A DNA stretch of 64,000 nucleotides from Nitrospina sp052156635 (GCF_052156635.1 NZ_JBQKUO010000006.1:15453-79452); one strand, 5' to 3'. Positions 38,788 to 49,399 are shown, counted from the first letter of the stretch. Program-made: numbers and translations. Notes: generated by a model not told the origin, from the sequence alone.

Positions 38788-40326
38788 TCAGGATTGAGGT
38801 TGTTCTTCCGGTGCGTCTGCCATCAGGGGTTTCCATCCACCCCCCAGCGCCTTGAACAGGCGGATCAGGTTCGACACCACGCGGCCTTCGCTCACAGCCA
38901 GTTGATCCTGGAAACTGAACAGGGAACGTTCCGCTTCCAGCACGGCGATGAAATCCGACAAGCCCGCAACGTACAATTCGCGCGATAACTCCACCGCGTT
39001 TTGGGCGGACTCGATGGATTTTAGGAGTGCCTGGCGTCGCACCTGTTCCTTGGCGTAATCGATCAGGGCGTTTTCCACGTCCTGAACCGCTGTGAGCACG
39101 GTGGCTTCGTACTGGATGAGCGCCTGCTCCTGGAGTTCATCTTCCACCTTGATGTTCTGGCGGATGCGCCCCGCACTGAACACGTTCCACGTCACTTGCG
39201 GCCCGATTGAAAACGCGGTGGCGGGTCCGCTCAAAAAGGTGGAGGCGGAAATCGATTCCAGCCCGATGGAACCCAGCAGGGTGAACCGGGGATACAACTC
39301 CGAGGTGGCGATGCCGATGCGTGCCGTCTGCGCGGCCAGCTCCCGCTCTGCCTGGCGGATGTCCGGCCGCCGCCGCAGTAAATCCGCGGGCACGCCGACG
39401 ACGACGTCCATTGGCGTCACCGGCACTTGTTTGAATTCCTGCAATTCTTCATTGATGGCACCGGGGAATTCGCCGAGCAGAACCGAAAGGCCGTTCTTCC
39501 CCTGCTCGATTCCGGTTTTGAGCGTGGGGATTTCCGCCCTGGTGTTTTCAAGGTTGTACTTGGCCTGCTCCAGCGTGAGCGTGGAAGTGAGCCCCGCCTG
39601 AAGGCGGTCCTTCACGATCTGTAGCGTTTCTTCCTGCACCCGGCGGTTTTTTTCCGCGGCTTCCAGGCGCGCCTGAAAAGTGCGGATTTCGATGTAGTTC
39701 AATGCGACTTCCGCCACCAGCGTGACCAGCGTGTCGTTCAATTGTTCCTTGCGCGCCTCCACCGAGGCTTCCGCCGCTTCCACCGAACGCTGGATCCGTC
39801 CGAACAGGTCGATTTCCCAGGTGGAATCGAAACCCGCGGAATACATGTTGAATTCGCCGCCGCGACGAAACAGGTTTTCGCTGCTGGACCGCTGCCGCGC
39901 GGTACTGCCGACGGCGTCGATGGTGGGAAACCGGTCTGACTGCGCGATGCCTCGCCGGGCGCGCTCCTCCCGCACCCGCGACTGCGCCAGTTTCAAATCG
40001 AGGTTGTCCTTAACCGCTTTGTCCACCAGCTGACTGAGGAGAGGGTCTTCCAGCGTCTGCCACCATTCGGCGAGCATCTCCGGCGTCACCTGTTTCACCG
40101 GGACTTCCGGTTTCTTCACCGCTTCCTGTTTTTCCTTATCTTTTTGTTTTGTGGTTTCGAATTTTTGTTTTTCCACCCTGGTGTGGAAATCCGGAGGTAC
40201 GGTGGTTTCGGGGGGTATGTAGTCCGGACCGACGGTGGTACAGGCGGCGAACAGCAACCACACCGACCCGGCAAGAGCGCGCACTCCGGACGGGAAATCG
40301 GTGAGTGTACGGGATGAGAATCGCAT
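38788..40326 (-). CDS. RND outer membrane efflux lipoprotein (OprM/NodT type)
   Basis: A 512-residue lipoprotein (lipobox LFAAC, then TTVGPDYIPPET, the classic start of the NodT/OprM family). It has two TolC-like repeats of long helices with the family strands VALNYIEIRTFQARLEAAEKN and LLRRRPDIRQAERELAAQ. An unusual Lys/Glu/Gln-rich linker (residues about 50-75) follows the lipidation site. It completes the tripartite pump; the gap to the adaptor gene is 29 bp. Confidence 0.93.
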   Translation of the reverse strand: MRFSSRTLTDFPSGVRALAGSVWLLFAACTTVGPDYIPPETTVPPDFHTRVEKQKFETTKQKDKEKQEAVKKPEVPVKQVTPEMLAEWWQTLEDPLLSQLVDKAVKDNLDLKLAQSRVREERARRGIAQSDRFPTIDAVGSTARQRSSSENLFRRGGEFNMYSAGFDSTWEIDLFGRIQRSVEAAEASVEARKEQLNDTLVTLVAEVALNYIEIRTFQARLEAAEKNRRVQEETLQIVKDRLQAGLTSTLTLEQAKYNLENTRAEIPTLKTGIEQGKNGLSVLLGEFPGAINEELQEFKQVPVTPMDVVVGVPADLLRRRPDIRQAERELAAQTARIGIATSELYPRFTLLGSIGLESISASTFLSGPATAFSIGPQVTWNVFSAGRIRQNIKVEDELQEQALIQYEATVLTAVQDVENALIDYAKEQVRRQALLKSIESAQNAVELSRELYVAGLSDFIAVLEAERSLFSFQDQLAVSEGRVVSNLIRLFKALGGGWKPLMADAPEEQPQS

Positions 40327-40337
40327 AATCCTCGTTG

Positions 40338-41135
40338 TCAGGAGATCATGGCTCCGCGCATGGAAGCGGCGCCGGAAACCACGCCTTCCACCGGAAACGT
40401 CACCCGCTCGGATTCGTCCTGCAAAGCGATGATATAGATCAGCGGCAGAAAGTGTTCCGGTGTGGGAACGGACAAGCGCGCTGTTTCTCCCAGGTGGCTG
40501 AAATTCAGGATACTTTCATGATCGTCCCTGAGCAAGAACCCTTTGATCGAATCGTCAAATGAACTGGCCCAGGGATAAGGCGGGGTGCAGGGATTGGGAT
40601 CGAAAAAGTCCAGGTTATGCACGATGTTGCCGCTCCCCAGAATGAGGACGCCTTCGTTCCTCAAGGGTTTCAGTTCGCGGCCGATCCCGTAATGCTGGCG
40701 CGGGGAGAGGTTCCGGTTGAGGCTCAATTGCACCACAGGCACATTGGCTTTCGGGAACATCCACGACAACACTCCCCACGTTCCGTGGTCGAGACCCCAG
40801 CTGTGATCGGGCAGGACTTCCGTGGTGGTGACCAGCGATTGGATGCGCTGAACCAGTTCCGGACTTCCGGGCGCCGGGTAGTCGATGTCGAACAGCGCCT
40901 GCGGGAAGTTGCCGAAGTCGTGAATGGTGCGCGGGTGTTCCATGGCGGTGGCATAAGTGCCGTAGGTCTCCCAGTGCGCCGAGATGGAGAGGATCGCTTT
41001 CGGCCGCGCCAGGCTTCGGCCCAGAAGTTCCCAGCTCAAGGCGAACGGGTTCCTCTCGATGACGTTCATCGGGCTTCCATGCCCCAGAAACAGGGCGGGC
41101 ATTTTGGAAGATTTGGGTTGAGTCAGTGTATTCAT
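40338..41135 (-). CDS. ygiD: LigB-type extradiol dioxygenase (YgiD/DODA family)
   Basis: A 265-residue protein of the class III extradiol ring-cleavage family. Visible metal-site pieces: ALFLGHGSPMN near the N-terminus, ISAHWETYG, SWGLDHGTWGVL and GVLILGSGNIVHNL. YgiD-like members cleave catechol-type rings such as 4,5-DOPA. It lies 50 bp downstream of an intradiol dioxygenase and 11 bp before the efflux outer-membrane gene, so it belongs to the efflux operon. The natural substrate is unknown. Confidence 0.9.
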   Translation of the reverse strand: MNTLTQPKSSKMPALFLGHGSPMNVIERNPFALSWELLGRSLARPKAILSISAHWETYGTYATAMEHPRTIHDFGNFPQALFDIDYPAPGSPELVQRIQSLVTTTEVLPDHSWGLDHGTWGVLSWMFPKANVPVVQLSLNRNLSPRQHYGIGRELKPLRNEGVLILGSGNIVHNLDFFDPNPCTPPYPWASSFDDSIKGFLLRDDHESILNFSHLGETARLSVPTPEHFLPLIYIIALQDESERVTFPVEGVVSGAASMRGAMIS

Positions 41136-41185
41136 AACAAATTGGCGATTGAGATTTGTGTTTGGTCAAGTCCGGATTATTTGCA

Positions 41186-41995
41186 TCAGAACGACAACAT
41201 GAAGTCGTAATTGCCGGTCAGCACGTCCGGGCTTGCCTCCAAAGAGCGATACTCGACGATCAGGTTTTCCTGCTGTTCCCGCGTGAGAGCGGGGTCTCTC
41301 AGGATCAGATCGCGCGCGTTCAACTTCTGTATGAGCTCGTTGTTGGGCACGGCCTCGCCCTTGAAATACAATTGCGTCACCAGTTGCGGAATTCCGGGTG
41401 CGGTGACCATGAAGTGCAGGTGCGGCGGCCGGTACCAGCCGTTTTCCATGTCCACCGGGTAGAACCCCGGCACCACGGTTTTGAAACTGTAACGACCGTC
41501 TTCATCGGTGATGCAGCGCCCCCAGTACTGGAAGTGTTCGTCGTGCGTGCGCTCCACCCACTGTCCGGTTTCCGGATGTTTGAAGCGCGTCGCCTCGCGG
41601 TCGCCGCGGTGGTTGTAACGCCCGGAGGCGGCGGCGTTCCACAGGATGATCACCGCACCGGGTTGCGGCTTGGCTTCTCCCTGCCAGCGGAACAGAACCT
41701 GGCCCTCCAGGTGGATGACCTGGCCCGACGCGGTTCCTTTGTGACCCTTGATGTGCGTGAGGTCGTTGTCGTTGGCTTCGCTGATAGGCAGACGGAAGTC
41801 GAGATTCTCGCGGATTTCATGAACCGCGTCGCCTTCGTCCGGGAAGAACGGCCCCAGCGTCTGCCTGGGAGTGGTCATCCGCATGGCCTGCGCCCAGGCG
41901 GAACCCGCAAGAAAGGATCCTGCGAGTCCGCCGAGCACCCCCATCCCGGTCTTCAAAAAGTTGCGTCGCGAATACGAGTTTTCCGGGTTTTTCAT
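41186..41995 (-). CDS. Tat-exported intradiol ring-cleavage dioxygenase
   Basis: A 269-residue protocatechuate 3,4-dioxygenase-like enzyme. It starts with a twin-arginine signal (SRRNFLKTGMGVLGGLAGSF), predicting a folded periplasmic enzyme. Fe(III) ligand motifs are present: SGRYNHRGD (first Tyr region), YRPPHLHFMVTAPG (Tyr plus two His), together with GQVIHLEGQV and TDEDGRYSFKTV. It would open catechol rings between the hydroxyls. ATGA overlap with the upstream DoxX gene indicates translational coupling. Confidence 0.9.
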   Translation of the reverse strand: MKNPENSYSRRNFLKTGMGVLGGLAGSFLAGSAWAQAMRMTTPRQTLGPFFPDEGDAVHEIRENLDFRLPISEANDNDLTHIKGHKGTASGQVIHLEGQVLFRWQGEAKPQPGAVIILWNAAASGRYNHRGDREATRFKHPETGQWVERTHDEHFQYWGRCITDEDGRYSFKTVVPGFYPVDMENGWYRPPHLHFMVTAPGIPQLVTQLYFKGEAVPNNELIQKLNARDLILRDPALTREQQENLIVEYRSLEASPDVLTGNYDFMLSF

Positions 41996-42555
41996 CGTGC
42001 ACTCTCCTGCAGGGCGTGTTGCGGTGCGTAGGGTTCGGGATGAGCGATGGGTCCGCTTTCGGTTTCTTCCTGTTTGTGGAACTTTTTATTATGGAAGAAG
42101 GTTTTCGCGATCCAACCGTCCACGGAGTATTTGCCGCCGCCGGAGACCATGAGCGCCGCGGCCATGCCCATGGCGAGCAGATGGAATTCGAAACCTTCAC
42201 CGGCCTGTTTGCCGGACCAGTTCATGAAGAACCCGTTGTCCCAGTGCGCCATGAACATCGCCCCCATCATGGTGGCGAAGATGCCGAAGGCGCTGAAACG
42301 AGTGAGGAACCCGGAAATCAGGCCCAGCGCACCAAAGAATTCGCCGGCGATGACCAGAAGCGCGATGACCATCGGGATGCCCATGGTCTGGGTGAAGAAA
42401 CCCAGCGTGCCTTCCAGGCCGAAGCCGCCGAACCAGCCCAATAATTTCTGCGCGCCGTGCGGGAAGATGACCAGGCCCAGGAGAACACGGACGATCACAG
42501 GACCGGTCCGGTTTTCCGTTTCAAACATTTTCTGTATAATGGATTTGGCACTCAT
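41992..42555 (-). CDS. DoxX-family membrane protein
   Basis: A 187-residue protein with four hydrophobic helices: VLLGLVIFPHGAQKLLGWFGG, GIPMVIALLVIAGEFFGALGLI, GIFATMMGAMFMAH and LAMGMAAALMVSGGGKYSVDG, which is the DoxX signature. DoxX-type proteins are thought to interact with quinones or take part in thiol/redox stress complexes at the membrane. AGGAG stands upstream of ATG 42555. First gene of the ring-cleavage/efflux operon, behind a good sigma-70 promoter. Confidence 0.9.
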   Translation of the reverse strand: MSAKSIIQKMFETENRTGPVIVRVLLGLVIFPHGAQKLLGWFGGFGLEGTLGFFTQTMGIPMVIALLVIAGEFFGALGLISGFLTRFSAFGIFATMMGAMFMAHWDNGFFMNWSGKQAGEGFEFHLLAMGMAAALMVSGGGKYSVDGWIAKTFFHNKKFHKQEETESGPIAHPEPYAPQHALQESAR

Positions 42556-42582
42556 GATTTTTTTCTCCTGTATGTCGAAATT

Positions 42583-42610
42583 ATTATAAGCCCATCGGAT
42601 AAAGTCTCAA
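42583..42610 (-). promoter_or_regulatory. Sigma-70 promoter of the doxX/dioxygenase/RND operon
   Basis: Reading the minus strand: TTGAGA (42610-42605), 16-bp spacer, perfect TATAAT (42588-42583), about 28 bp before the doxX ATG. This is one of the best promoter matches in the window. Confidence 0.7.
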
Positions 42611-42697
42611 AGTTATTCGGAGAACCGGGCAGGAGCCCCTCCCTACATCCTGCCCGATTCAATTTTTATTTTTGGGCTATGGGTTCATGTATTCCAA

Positions 42698-42925
42698 TTA
42701 CAGCCTTTCATGACTTCCGTCGCAAAAGGGGCGGTTGCCGGATTGCTGGCACCCGCAGGCGTAGATGGTCTGGTCCTTGTCAAACTCGATGACGTAGGGC
42801 GTGAAATCCGTGCCCTGGTGCGACCCATCGCAGTACGGGCCGTTTTCCGATTTTCCGCAGGCGCAGAACGCCTTGATTTCTCCCTTTTTGACTTCGATTT
42901 CAAACGGTTCCTTTTGCCAGCTCAT
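42698..42925 (-). CDS. Dual CDGSH iron-sulfur domain protein
   Basis: A 75-residue protein with two complete CDGSH [2Fe-2S] motifs: CACGKSENGPYCDGSH and CGCQQSGNRPFCDGSH, each giving three Cys and one His. Such small soluble proteins are electron-transfer or cluster-redox sensors. A perfect AAGGAGG lies five bases before ATG 42925; a longer upstream frame was rejected for that reason. It follows the exported protein at 43027-43554 by about 100 bp on the same strand, so it could share that gene's sigma-54 promoter. Confidence 0.93.
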   Translation of the reverse strand: MSWQKEPFEIEVKKGEIKAFCACGKSENGPYCDGSHQGTDFTPYVIEFDKDQTIYACGCQQSGNRPFCDGSHERL

Positions 42926-43026
42926 GCCAGCCTCCTTGGTTTTCATTGTTGTTATTTTTGTGTTTGGCTTCCACGTTGCAGTCGTCGTATGGGGAATGCT
43001 TTTCATTGCCAATAGCGGTCCATCAA

Positions 43027-43554
43027 TCAACGCAAGCGGGATACCCCGTACATATCGAGGAGGTAACCGTTCAACGTGTTGAGATCGATCGTGGGTGCGG
43101 GAACTGGCGCGTTTTCAAAAAACCGGGCCTGTCCTCCGGTCAATGCCCGGCGGAACAGACTCCATTCCTTTGTTATTGAAGCGAAAGCGTTTTCCTCACC
43201 CGGGTTGCTGAAAAGCCGGCATACCGAGCCAGCTGATTTCGCATCGGGGCGAACCTTTTCCGATAACAGGCAGTGCAGTCCCGCCTTGTCCAGGACCAGG
43301 TTGTCCACCCCGGGGAGGTACGGGGTGAACGGGTTTTTCACCTGGATGGAGGAGGTCGGGTGCTCTGCGTTTGAGGAATCGAAATAGGATTCCCAATCTC
43401 CAAACTCCATCGGTCCCAGATGCGGGGCGCCGTGCGAAGCTGGAACAGGGGTGGCGAAGACAAGAAGCCATCCCAAAACCAGCATCATCCGGAGCAGCCA
43501 GTGACGTTTCGTTGCGGAACGGGCTGACGATGCATTCGTGCGCTGGGTTTCCAT
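43027..43554 (-). CDS. Exported protein of unknown function, sigma-54 controlled
   Basis: A 175-residue protein with a long basic N-terminus, hydrophobic core LLRMMLVLGWLLVFATPVPAS and a mature part of about 130 residues. Two Cys are spaced about 20 residues apart (GLHCLLSEKV and GSVCRLF). I do not recognise the family. AGGA stands eight bases before ATG 43554. A near-consensus -24/-12 promoter lies about 57 bases upstream and a sigma-54 activator is transcribed divergently, so expression is expected to be inducible. Confidence 0.7.
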   Translation of the reverse strand: METQRTNASSARSATKRHWLLRMMLVLGWLLVFATPVPASHGAPHLGPMEFGDWESYFDSSNAEHPTSSIQVKNPFTPYLPGVDNLVLDKAGLHCLLSEKVRPDAKSAGSVCRLFSNPGEENAFASITKEWSLFRRALTGGQARFFENAPVPAPTIDLNTLNGYLLDMYGVSRLR

Positions 43555-43610
43555 GATTGGGTTCCTTTTAAAAAGTTGAAAACGGTTCAAAGCAAACTTG
43601 ACTTGTATAT

Positions 43611-43627
43611 AGCAAAAGACGGGCCAA
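43611..43627 (-). promoter_or_regulatory. Sigma-54 (RpoN) -24/-12 promoter
   Basis: On the minus strand the sequence is TTGGCCCGTCTTTTGCT: GG and GC separated by exactly 10 bases, differing from YTGGCACGrNNNTTGCW mainly at one A-to-C and the purine position. Predicted start of transcription is about 43600, giving a leader of about 45 bases before ATG 43554. Confidence 0.75.
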
Positions 43628-43712
43628 AGCAGGGGGTAGGTCACTAAAGGCTTTATTTATAATTGTTTAAATCTTTTTTGTCGTGTTTCAGGGATTACGT
43701 AAATTTGTGTTT

Positions 43713-43748
43713 CAACGAAATATCGTTGTTACTCAACGGAAATCCGTT
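43713..43748. promoter_or_regulatory. Tandem palindromic operators / enhancer sites of the sigma-54 activator
   Basis: AACGAAATATCGTT (43714-43727; extends to CAACGA...TCGTTG) and AACGGAAATCCGTT (43735-43748, perfect) have centres 21 bp apart, two helical turns. They overlap the -35 and spacer of the activator's own promoter and lie roughly 110-150 bp upstream of the divergent sigma-54 start, the normal place for an upstream activating sequence. Confidence 0.75.
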
Positions 43749-43753
43749 ATAAT
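43726..43753 (+). promoter_or_regulatory. Sigma-70 promoter of the activator gene, predicting a leaderless mRNA
   Basis: TTGTTA (43726-43731), 16-bp spacer, perfect TATAAT (43748-43753). The ATG of the activator begins only seven bases after the -10 box, so transcription should start at or next to the A of ATG. No Shine-Dalgarno is present. Confidence 0.65.
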
Positions 43754-43759
43754 GCAGCC

Positions 43760-45391
43760 ATGAGCAATTCCGATTCCAACATCCTTCCATTCCGCAACAT
43801 GCGCGAGCTTCTGCTGGCGATGCCACAGGAGCGAAGCGTGAGTTCCCTGCTGGAACGGGTGGTGGAGAAAGCCGCGGAGGATCCCCTGTTGGCGTTGTCG
43901 CGTATCTGGCTGGTGCGTCCGGGGGACCGGTGCGACACCTGCCCCCTTCAGTCGCAGTGCCTCGACCAGACCCGGTGCCTGCACCTGGTGGCACAAAAGT
44001 ACAGTGTGGGATTTGAACCGGAATCGGACGTTATGGAGGAGGACGATTACATCCGCATTCCCCTCGGTGTCGGCAAGGTGGGGCGTTCGGCGGTGACGGG
44101 TGAGATCGGGGACACGGAGTCGGTGGAGGAGGATTTTGACTTTGCGGTGTCTAAGCGATGGGGAGAGCCACGCAAGGTGATCGGTCTCGCCGTTCTTCCG
44201 GTGGTGTTCCAGGGCAAGGTGCTGGGCGTTTGCGGTTACGTGCCGAGGGCGGAGGCGGAAGCGGAAGGCGAGGGCCTGTTCTGGGGCCGGCTGGTGGCGG
44301 ACCATCTCGCCGTATCCATCACCAACGCCGAAGCGTTCGAACAAATCGAGGAATTGAATCGCCAGCTCACCGACGACTACGAATACCTGACAGAGGAATT
44401 GGTCGAGATAAATGCATTCGGCGGCATCATCGGCCAGAGCGCGCCGCTCAAAACGGTTCTGCGGCAGATCGAGATGGTGGCGAAGACCGACGCCAACATC
44501 CTGATCACCGGCGAGTCCGGCACCGGCAAGGAGATGGTGGCGCGCGAAGTACACAAGCGCAGTGCGCGCTGGAAGCGGCCGATGGTCAAGGTCAACTGCG
44601 CCTCGATTCCACGCGATTTATATGAAAGCGAATTCTTCGGCCACATCAAGGGCGCGTTCACCGGCGCGGTGCAGGACCGGAAGGGCCGGTTCGAGCTCGC
44701 CAACGGCGGCACGCTGTTCCTGGACGAGGTGGGTGAGATTCCGCTCGACGTGCAGAGCAAGCTGTTGCGTGTCCTGCAGGAAGGCGAATACGAACGCGTG
44801 GGCGACGAACGCACCCGCACCACCGATGTGCGCATCCTGGCCGCCACCAACCGCGACCTCAAACGCGAGGTGAAAGATGGCCGCTTTCGGGAGGATCTGT
44901 ATTACCGGCTGAACGTGTTTCCCATCGAACTCCCGCCCCTGCGCGAACGGCGCGAGGACATTCCCCTGCTGGCCCGTCACTTCATCGAAGTCGCCTCGAA
45001 GCGGTTCAACCAGCCGATCAAACCACCGTCGCGGTCCGTCACCGCTTCGCTTGAAAAATACGACTGGCCGGGAAACATCCGTGAATTGCAGAATCTGGTG
45101 GAGCGCGCCGTCATCACCGCCACCGGCGGGCGTTTGAAGTTCGATCTGCCGGGAATGCACGAGTTGAAAGAAAACGCCGCGCGGACCGCGGGCGAACCCG
45201 CGGAAGGGGAGGTGGTTCCGGAGGCGGAGATGAGGCGGCGCGAAAAGGAAAACATCCTGCGTGCGCTCAAGCAGGCGGATGGCAAGATTTACGGCGACGA
45301 TGGCGCGGCGAAGCTCCTCGGCGTCAAACCCACCACCCTGGCCACGCGCATCAAGTCGATGGGCCTTAAAAAGCAATACCTTCCGGAATGA
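43760..45391 (+). CDS. Sigma-54-dependent enhancer-binding regulator (GAF-AAA+-Fis)
   Basis: A 543-residue bacterial enhancer-binding protein. The N-terminal sensory part (1-210) looks GAF-like and contains a Cys cluster, C58-x2-C61-x5-C67-x5-C73 (RCDTCPLQSQCLDQTRC). The AAA+ domain (about 220-455) has Walker A GESGTGKE, the sigma-54 contact loop GAFTGA and Walker B GGTLFLDEVGEI, plus the C-terminal WPGNIRELQN. A Fis-type helix-turn-helix ends the protein (DDGAAKLLGVKPTTLATRIKS). It reads divergently from an exported protein with a -24/-12 promoter. The Cys cluster suggests redox, NO or metal sensing, which is inference. Confidence 0.95.
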   Translation: MSNSDSNILPFRNMRELLLAMPQERSVSSLLERVVEKAAEDPLLALSRIWLVRPGDRCDTCPLQSQCLDQTRCLHLVAQKYSVGFEPESDVMEEDDYIRIPLGVGKVGRSAVTGEIGDTESVEEDFDFAVSKRWGEPRKVIGLAVLPVVFQGKVLGVCGYVPRAEAEAEGEGLFWGRLVADHLAVSITNAEAFEQIEELNRQLTDDYEYLTEELVEINAFGGIIGQSAPLKTVLRQIEMVAKTDANILITGESGTGKEMVAREVHKRSARWKRPMVKVNCASIPRDLYESEFFGHIKGAFTGAVQDRKGRFELANGGTLFLDEVGEIPLDVQSKLLRVLQEGEYERVGDERTRTTDVRILAATNRDLKREVKDGRFREDLYYRLNVFPIELPPLRERREDIPLLARHFIEVASKRFNQPIKPPSRSVTASLEKYDWPGNIRELQNLVERAVITATGGRLKFDLPGMHELKENAARTAGEPAEGEVVPEAEMRRREKENILRALKQADGKIYGDDGAAKLLGVKPTTLATRIKSMGLKKQYLPE

Positions 45392-45691
45392 GGTCCGGTT
45401 CCCTGGCAAGAGGATCCGGAATTCCTGTTGGGTGTCCTGCAGGCCTTTCTTTTTCCTCACAAAAAACCGGCCCGTATTGCAAAGCAGTTGTTGGATTGCG
45501 GGCCAACCTGCGTTATAGTAGGCAACGGTTCACAAACCCAATCCGCTCATTTCCCAGAATTGATTGAAATGGTTCCCGTTATCCGGCTCCCGGCCGGAAA
45601 GGGAAAAGCAGGGAGCGCTCGGCTCCGGGGTGGGGTGTGAACGGTTTCTGACTTCCTGATTTTTCAACATATTTATAAGCCGAAAAAACAG

Positions 45692-45719
45692 TTGACAGAA
45701 ACTGGATTTTTTTTAGTAT
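45692..45719 (+). promoter_or_regulatory. Likely sigma-70 promoter of isocitrate dehydrogenase gene
   Basis: Perfect TTGACA (45692-45697), 16-bp spacer including an eight-base T run, then TAGTAT (45714-45719, four of six). Predicted leader of about 65 bases. The rest of 45392-45691 holds no gene I can support. Confidence 0.5.
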
Positions 45720-45789
45720 TTGCCGGAATATCTCTGTAAAATCCATACTTTTCAACCAAAACACGACCTTAAAAATGGGGTAAACAAAG

Positions 45790-48021
<2,232 letters not shown>

Positions 48022-48053
48022 GCGGATCGAACCGATCAGGTTGTTACAGGAAA

Positions 48054-48080
48054 GCCCGGCCCTCGCGGCCGGGCTTTTTT
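48054..48080 (+). terminator. Rho-independent terminator after icd
   Basis: GCCCGGCC, loop CTCGC, GGCCGGGC, then TTTTTT; a perfect eight-base-pair stem 33 bases after the stop codon. Confidence 0.93.
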
Positions 48081-48393
48081 CGTTTGAAAGGGTGCCGATC
48101 CGGGATTGGGAACAGGAAAATAGAAACAATCCAATTGGATTGATGGGGAGCGGACACTCCCTTCGTTTAAAAAAGATTTTTTACTTCAGCAAAAATTTCC
48201 CAGAGTTTCTTCCAAAAAAAATAATAATTTTTCAAATGCACAGTAATTCAGCATTTTTGGGGCAGAGGCGAATAAGCCTAATGATTGCAGGCCATACCGC
48301 CAGTGTGAAAAAAATTTAAGGCTTTTAAAAACAGCCTATATTGGCGTTATTTTAATTTTTTCTCTTGTTGGGCGAGTTAAACCTTTGATCTCA

Positions 48394-48402
48394 TGATATA
48401 AT
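48394..48402 (+). promoter_or_regulatory. Extended -10 promoter before the methyltransferase gene
   Basis: TGATATAAT: a perfect TATAAT with TGn directly upstream; no good -35. Predicted leader about 45 bases. The AT-rich intergenic DNA from 48081 to 48393 contains no gene I can support. Confidence 0.5.
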
Positions 48403-48453
48403 CACCCCCTATCCTGAAAATATAAATAACCGGAAACAACAGCGAGGTATGTT

Positions 48454-49272
48454 TTGACTACAGCAAATCCAGAGCAATCTTTTGGGACGAATCCGACGCA
48501 AGTCCGAGAATCGGACCACTACCAGGAGGAGTATGTCAAAAGCTTCGTCGAAAAGTGGGACGAACTGATCGATTGGGAACAGCGCTGGAAAAGCGAAGGC
48601 GATTTTTTTATCGAACTCCTGCGGTCGCGCGGCATCAAACGGGTGCTGGACGTCGCCACCGGCACGGGATTCCATTCCGTTCGCCTGTTGAGTGCGGGGT
48701 TCGACGTGACCAGTGCCGACGGCAGTCCGGAAATGCTTGCCAAGGCGTTCAAAAACGCGCGCAATCGCGGTCTCATTCTGCGCACCGTGCAGGCGGACTG
48801 GCGCTGGCTGAACCGCACCATCCATGAACAGTTCGATGCGGTCATCTGCCTCGGCAACTCGTTCACGCATTTGTTTGCGGAACATGATCGGAGAAAGGCA
48901 CTGGCGGAATTTTACGCCACGCTGAATCACGACGGCATCCTGATTATGGACCAGCGAAACTACGATTCCATTCTGGACCAGGGATTCTCCAGCAAGCACA
49001 AATACTATTATTGCGGGAAAAATGTTTCTGCCGAACCGGAGTACGTGGACGAAGGGCTCGCGCGGTTCCGTTACAACTTTCCCGACAATTCAACGTATCA
49101 CCTGAACATGTTTCCCCTGCGCCGGAAATACTCCCGTCGCCTCATGCACGAGGTCGGGTTTCAGCACATCGAGACGTACGGGGATTTCAAGGGGACGTTC
49201 GACGCCCACGAACCCGACTTCCTGGTGCATGTTGCCGAGAAGGAATACCAGGAAGAAGACGAGGAAGATTAG
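48454..49272 (+). CDS. Glycine/sarcosine N-methyltransferase-like SAM enzyme
   Basis: A 272-residue class I methyltransferase. Motif I is VLDVATGTGFHSVRLL, followed by VTSADGSPEMLAKAF, then AVICLGNSFTHLF and GILIMDQRNYDSIL. The NSFTHL and DQRNYD blocks resemble glycine sarcosine N-methyltransferases, which make sarcosine and dimethylglycine on the way to glycine betaine. A dimethylglycine methyltransferase partner is not in the window, so an osmolyte role is an inference. The tail is very acidic (EKEYQEEDEED). The start is TTG 48454 with GAGG six bases upstream. A terminator follows. Confidence 0.78.
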   Translation: MTTANPEQSFGTNPTQVRESDHYQEEYVKSFVEKWDELIDWEQRWKSEGDFFIELLRSRGIKRVLDVATGTGFHSVRLLSAGFDVTSADGSPEMLAKAFKNARNRGLILRTVQADWRWLNRTIHEQFDAVICLGNSFTHLFAEHDRRKALAEFYATLNHDGILIMDQRNYDSILDQGFSSKHKYYYCGKNVSAEPEYVDEGLARFRYNFPDNSTYHLNMFPLRRKYSRRLMHEVGFQHIETYGDFKGTFDAHEPDFLVHVAEKEYQEEDEED

Positions 49273-49368
49273 ACGGGTTCCCGCGATGCATACGAAGTAA
49301 GGCGTGGGCCTGACGCACTCACAGGGCAAATCCTTCGCTTTTCGCCGGATTTGTGAACCGCTCAACAA

Positions 49369-49399
49369 GGGGGCCGCCGATTTTGGCGGGCCCCTTTTT
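49369..49399 (+). terminator. Rho-independent terminator after the methyltransferase gene
   Basis: GGGGGCCGCC and GGCGGGCCCC pair around a GATTTT loop with one mismatch, followed by TTTTT. It excludes an upstream start for the next gene. Confidence 0.85.

Noticed and set aside
45465..45485. Possible second sigma-54 promoter before icd (GGCCCGTATTGC)
   Set aside because: Only eight bases separate GG and GC; ten are required.
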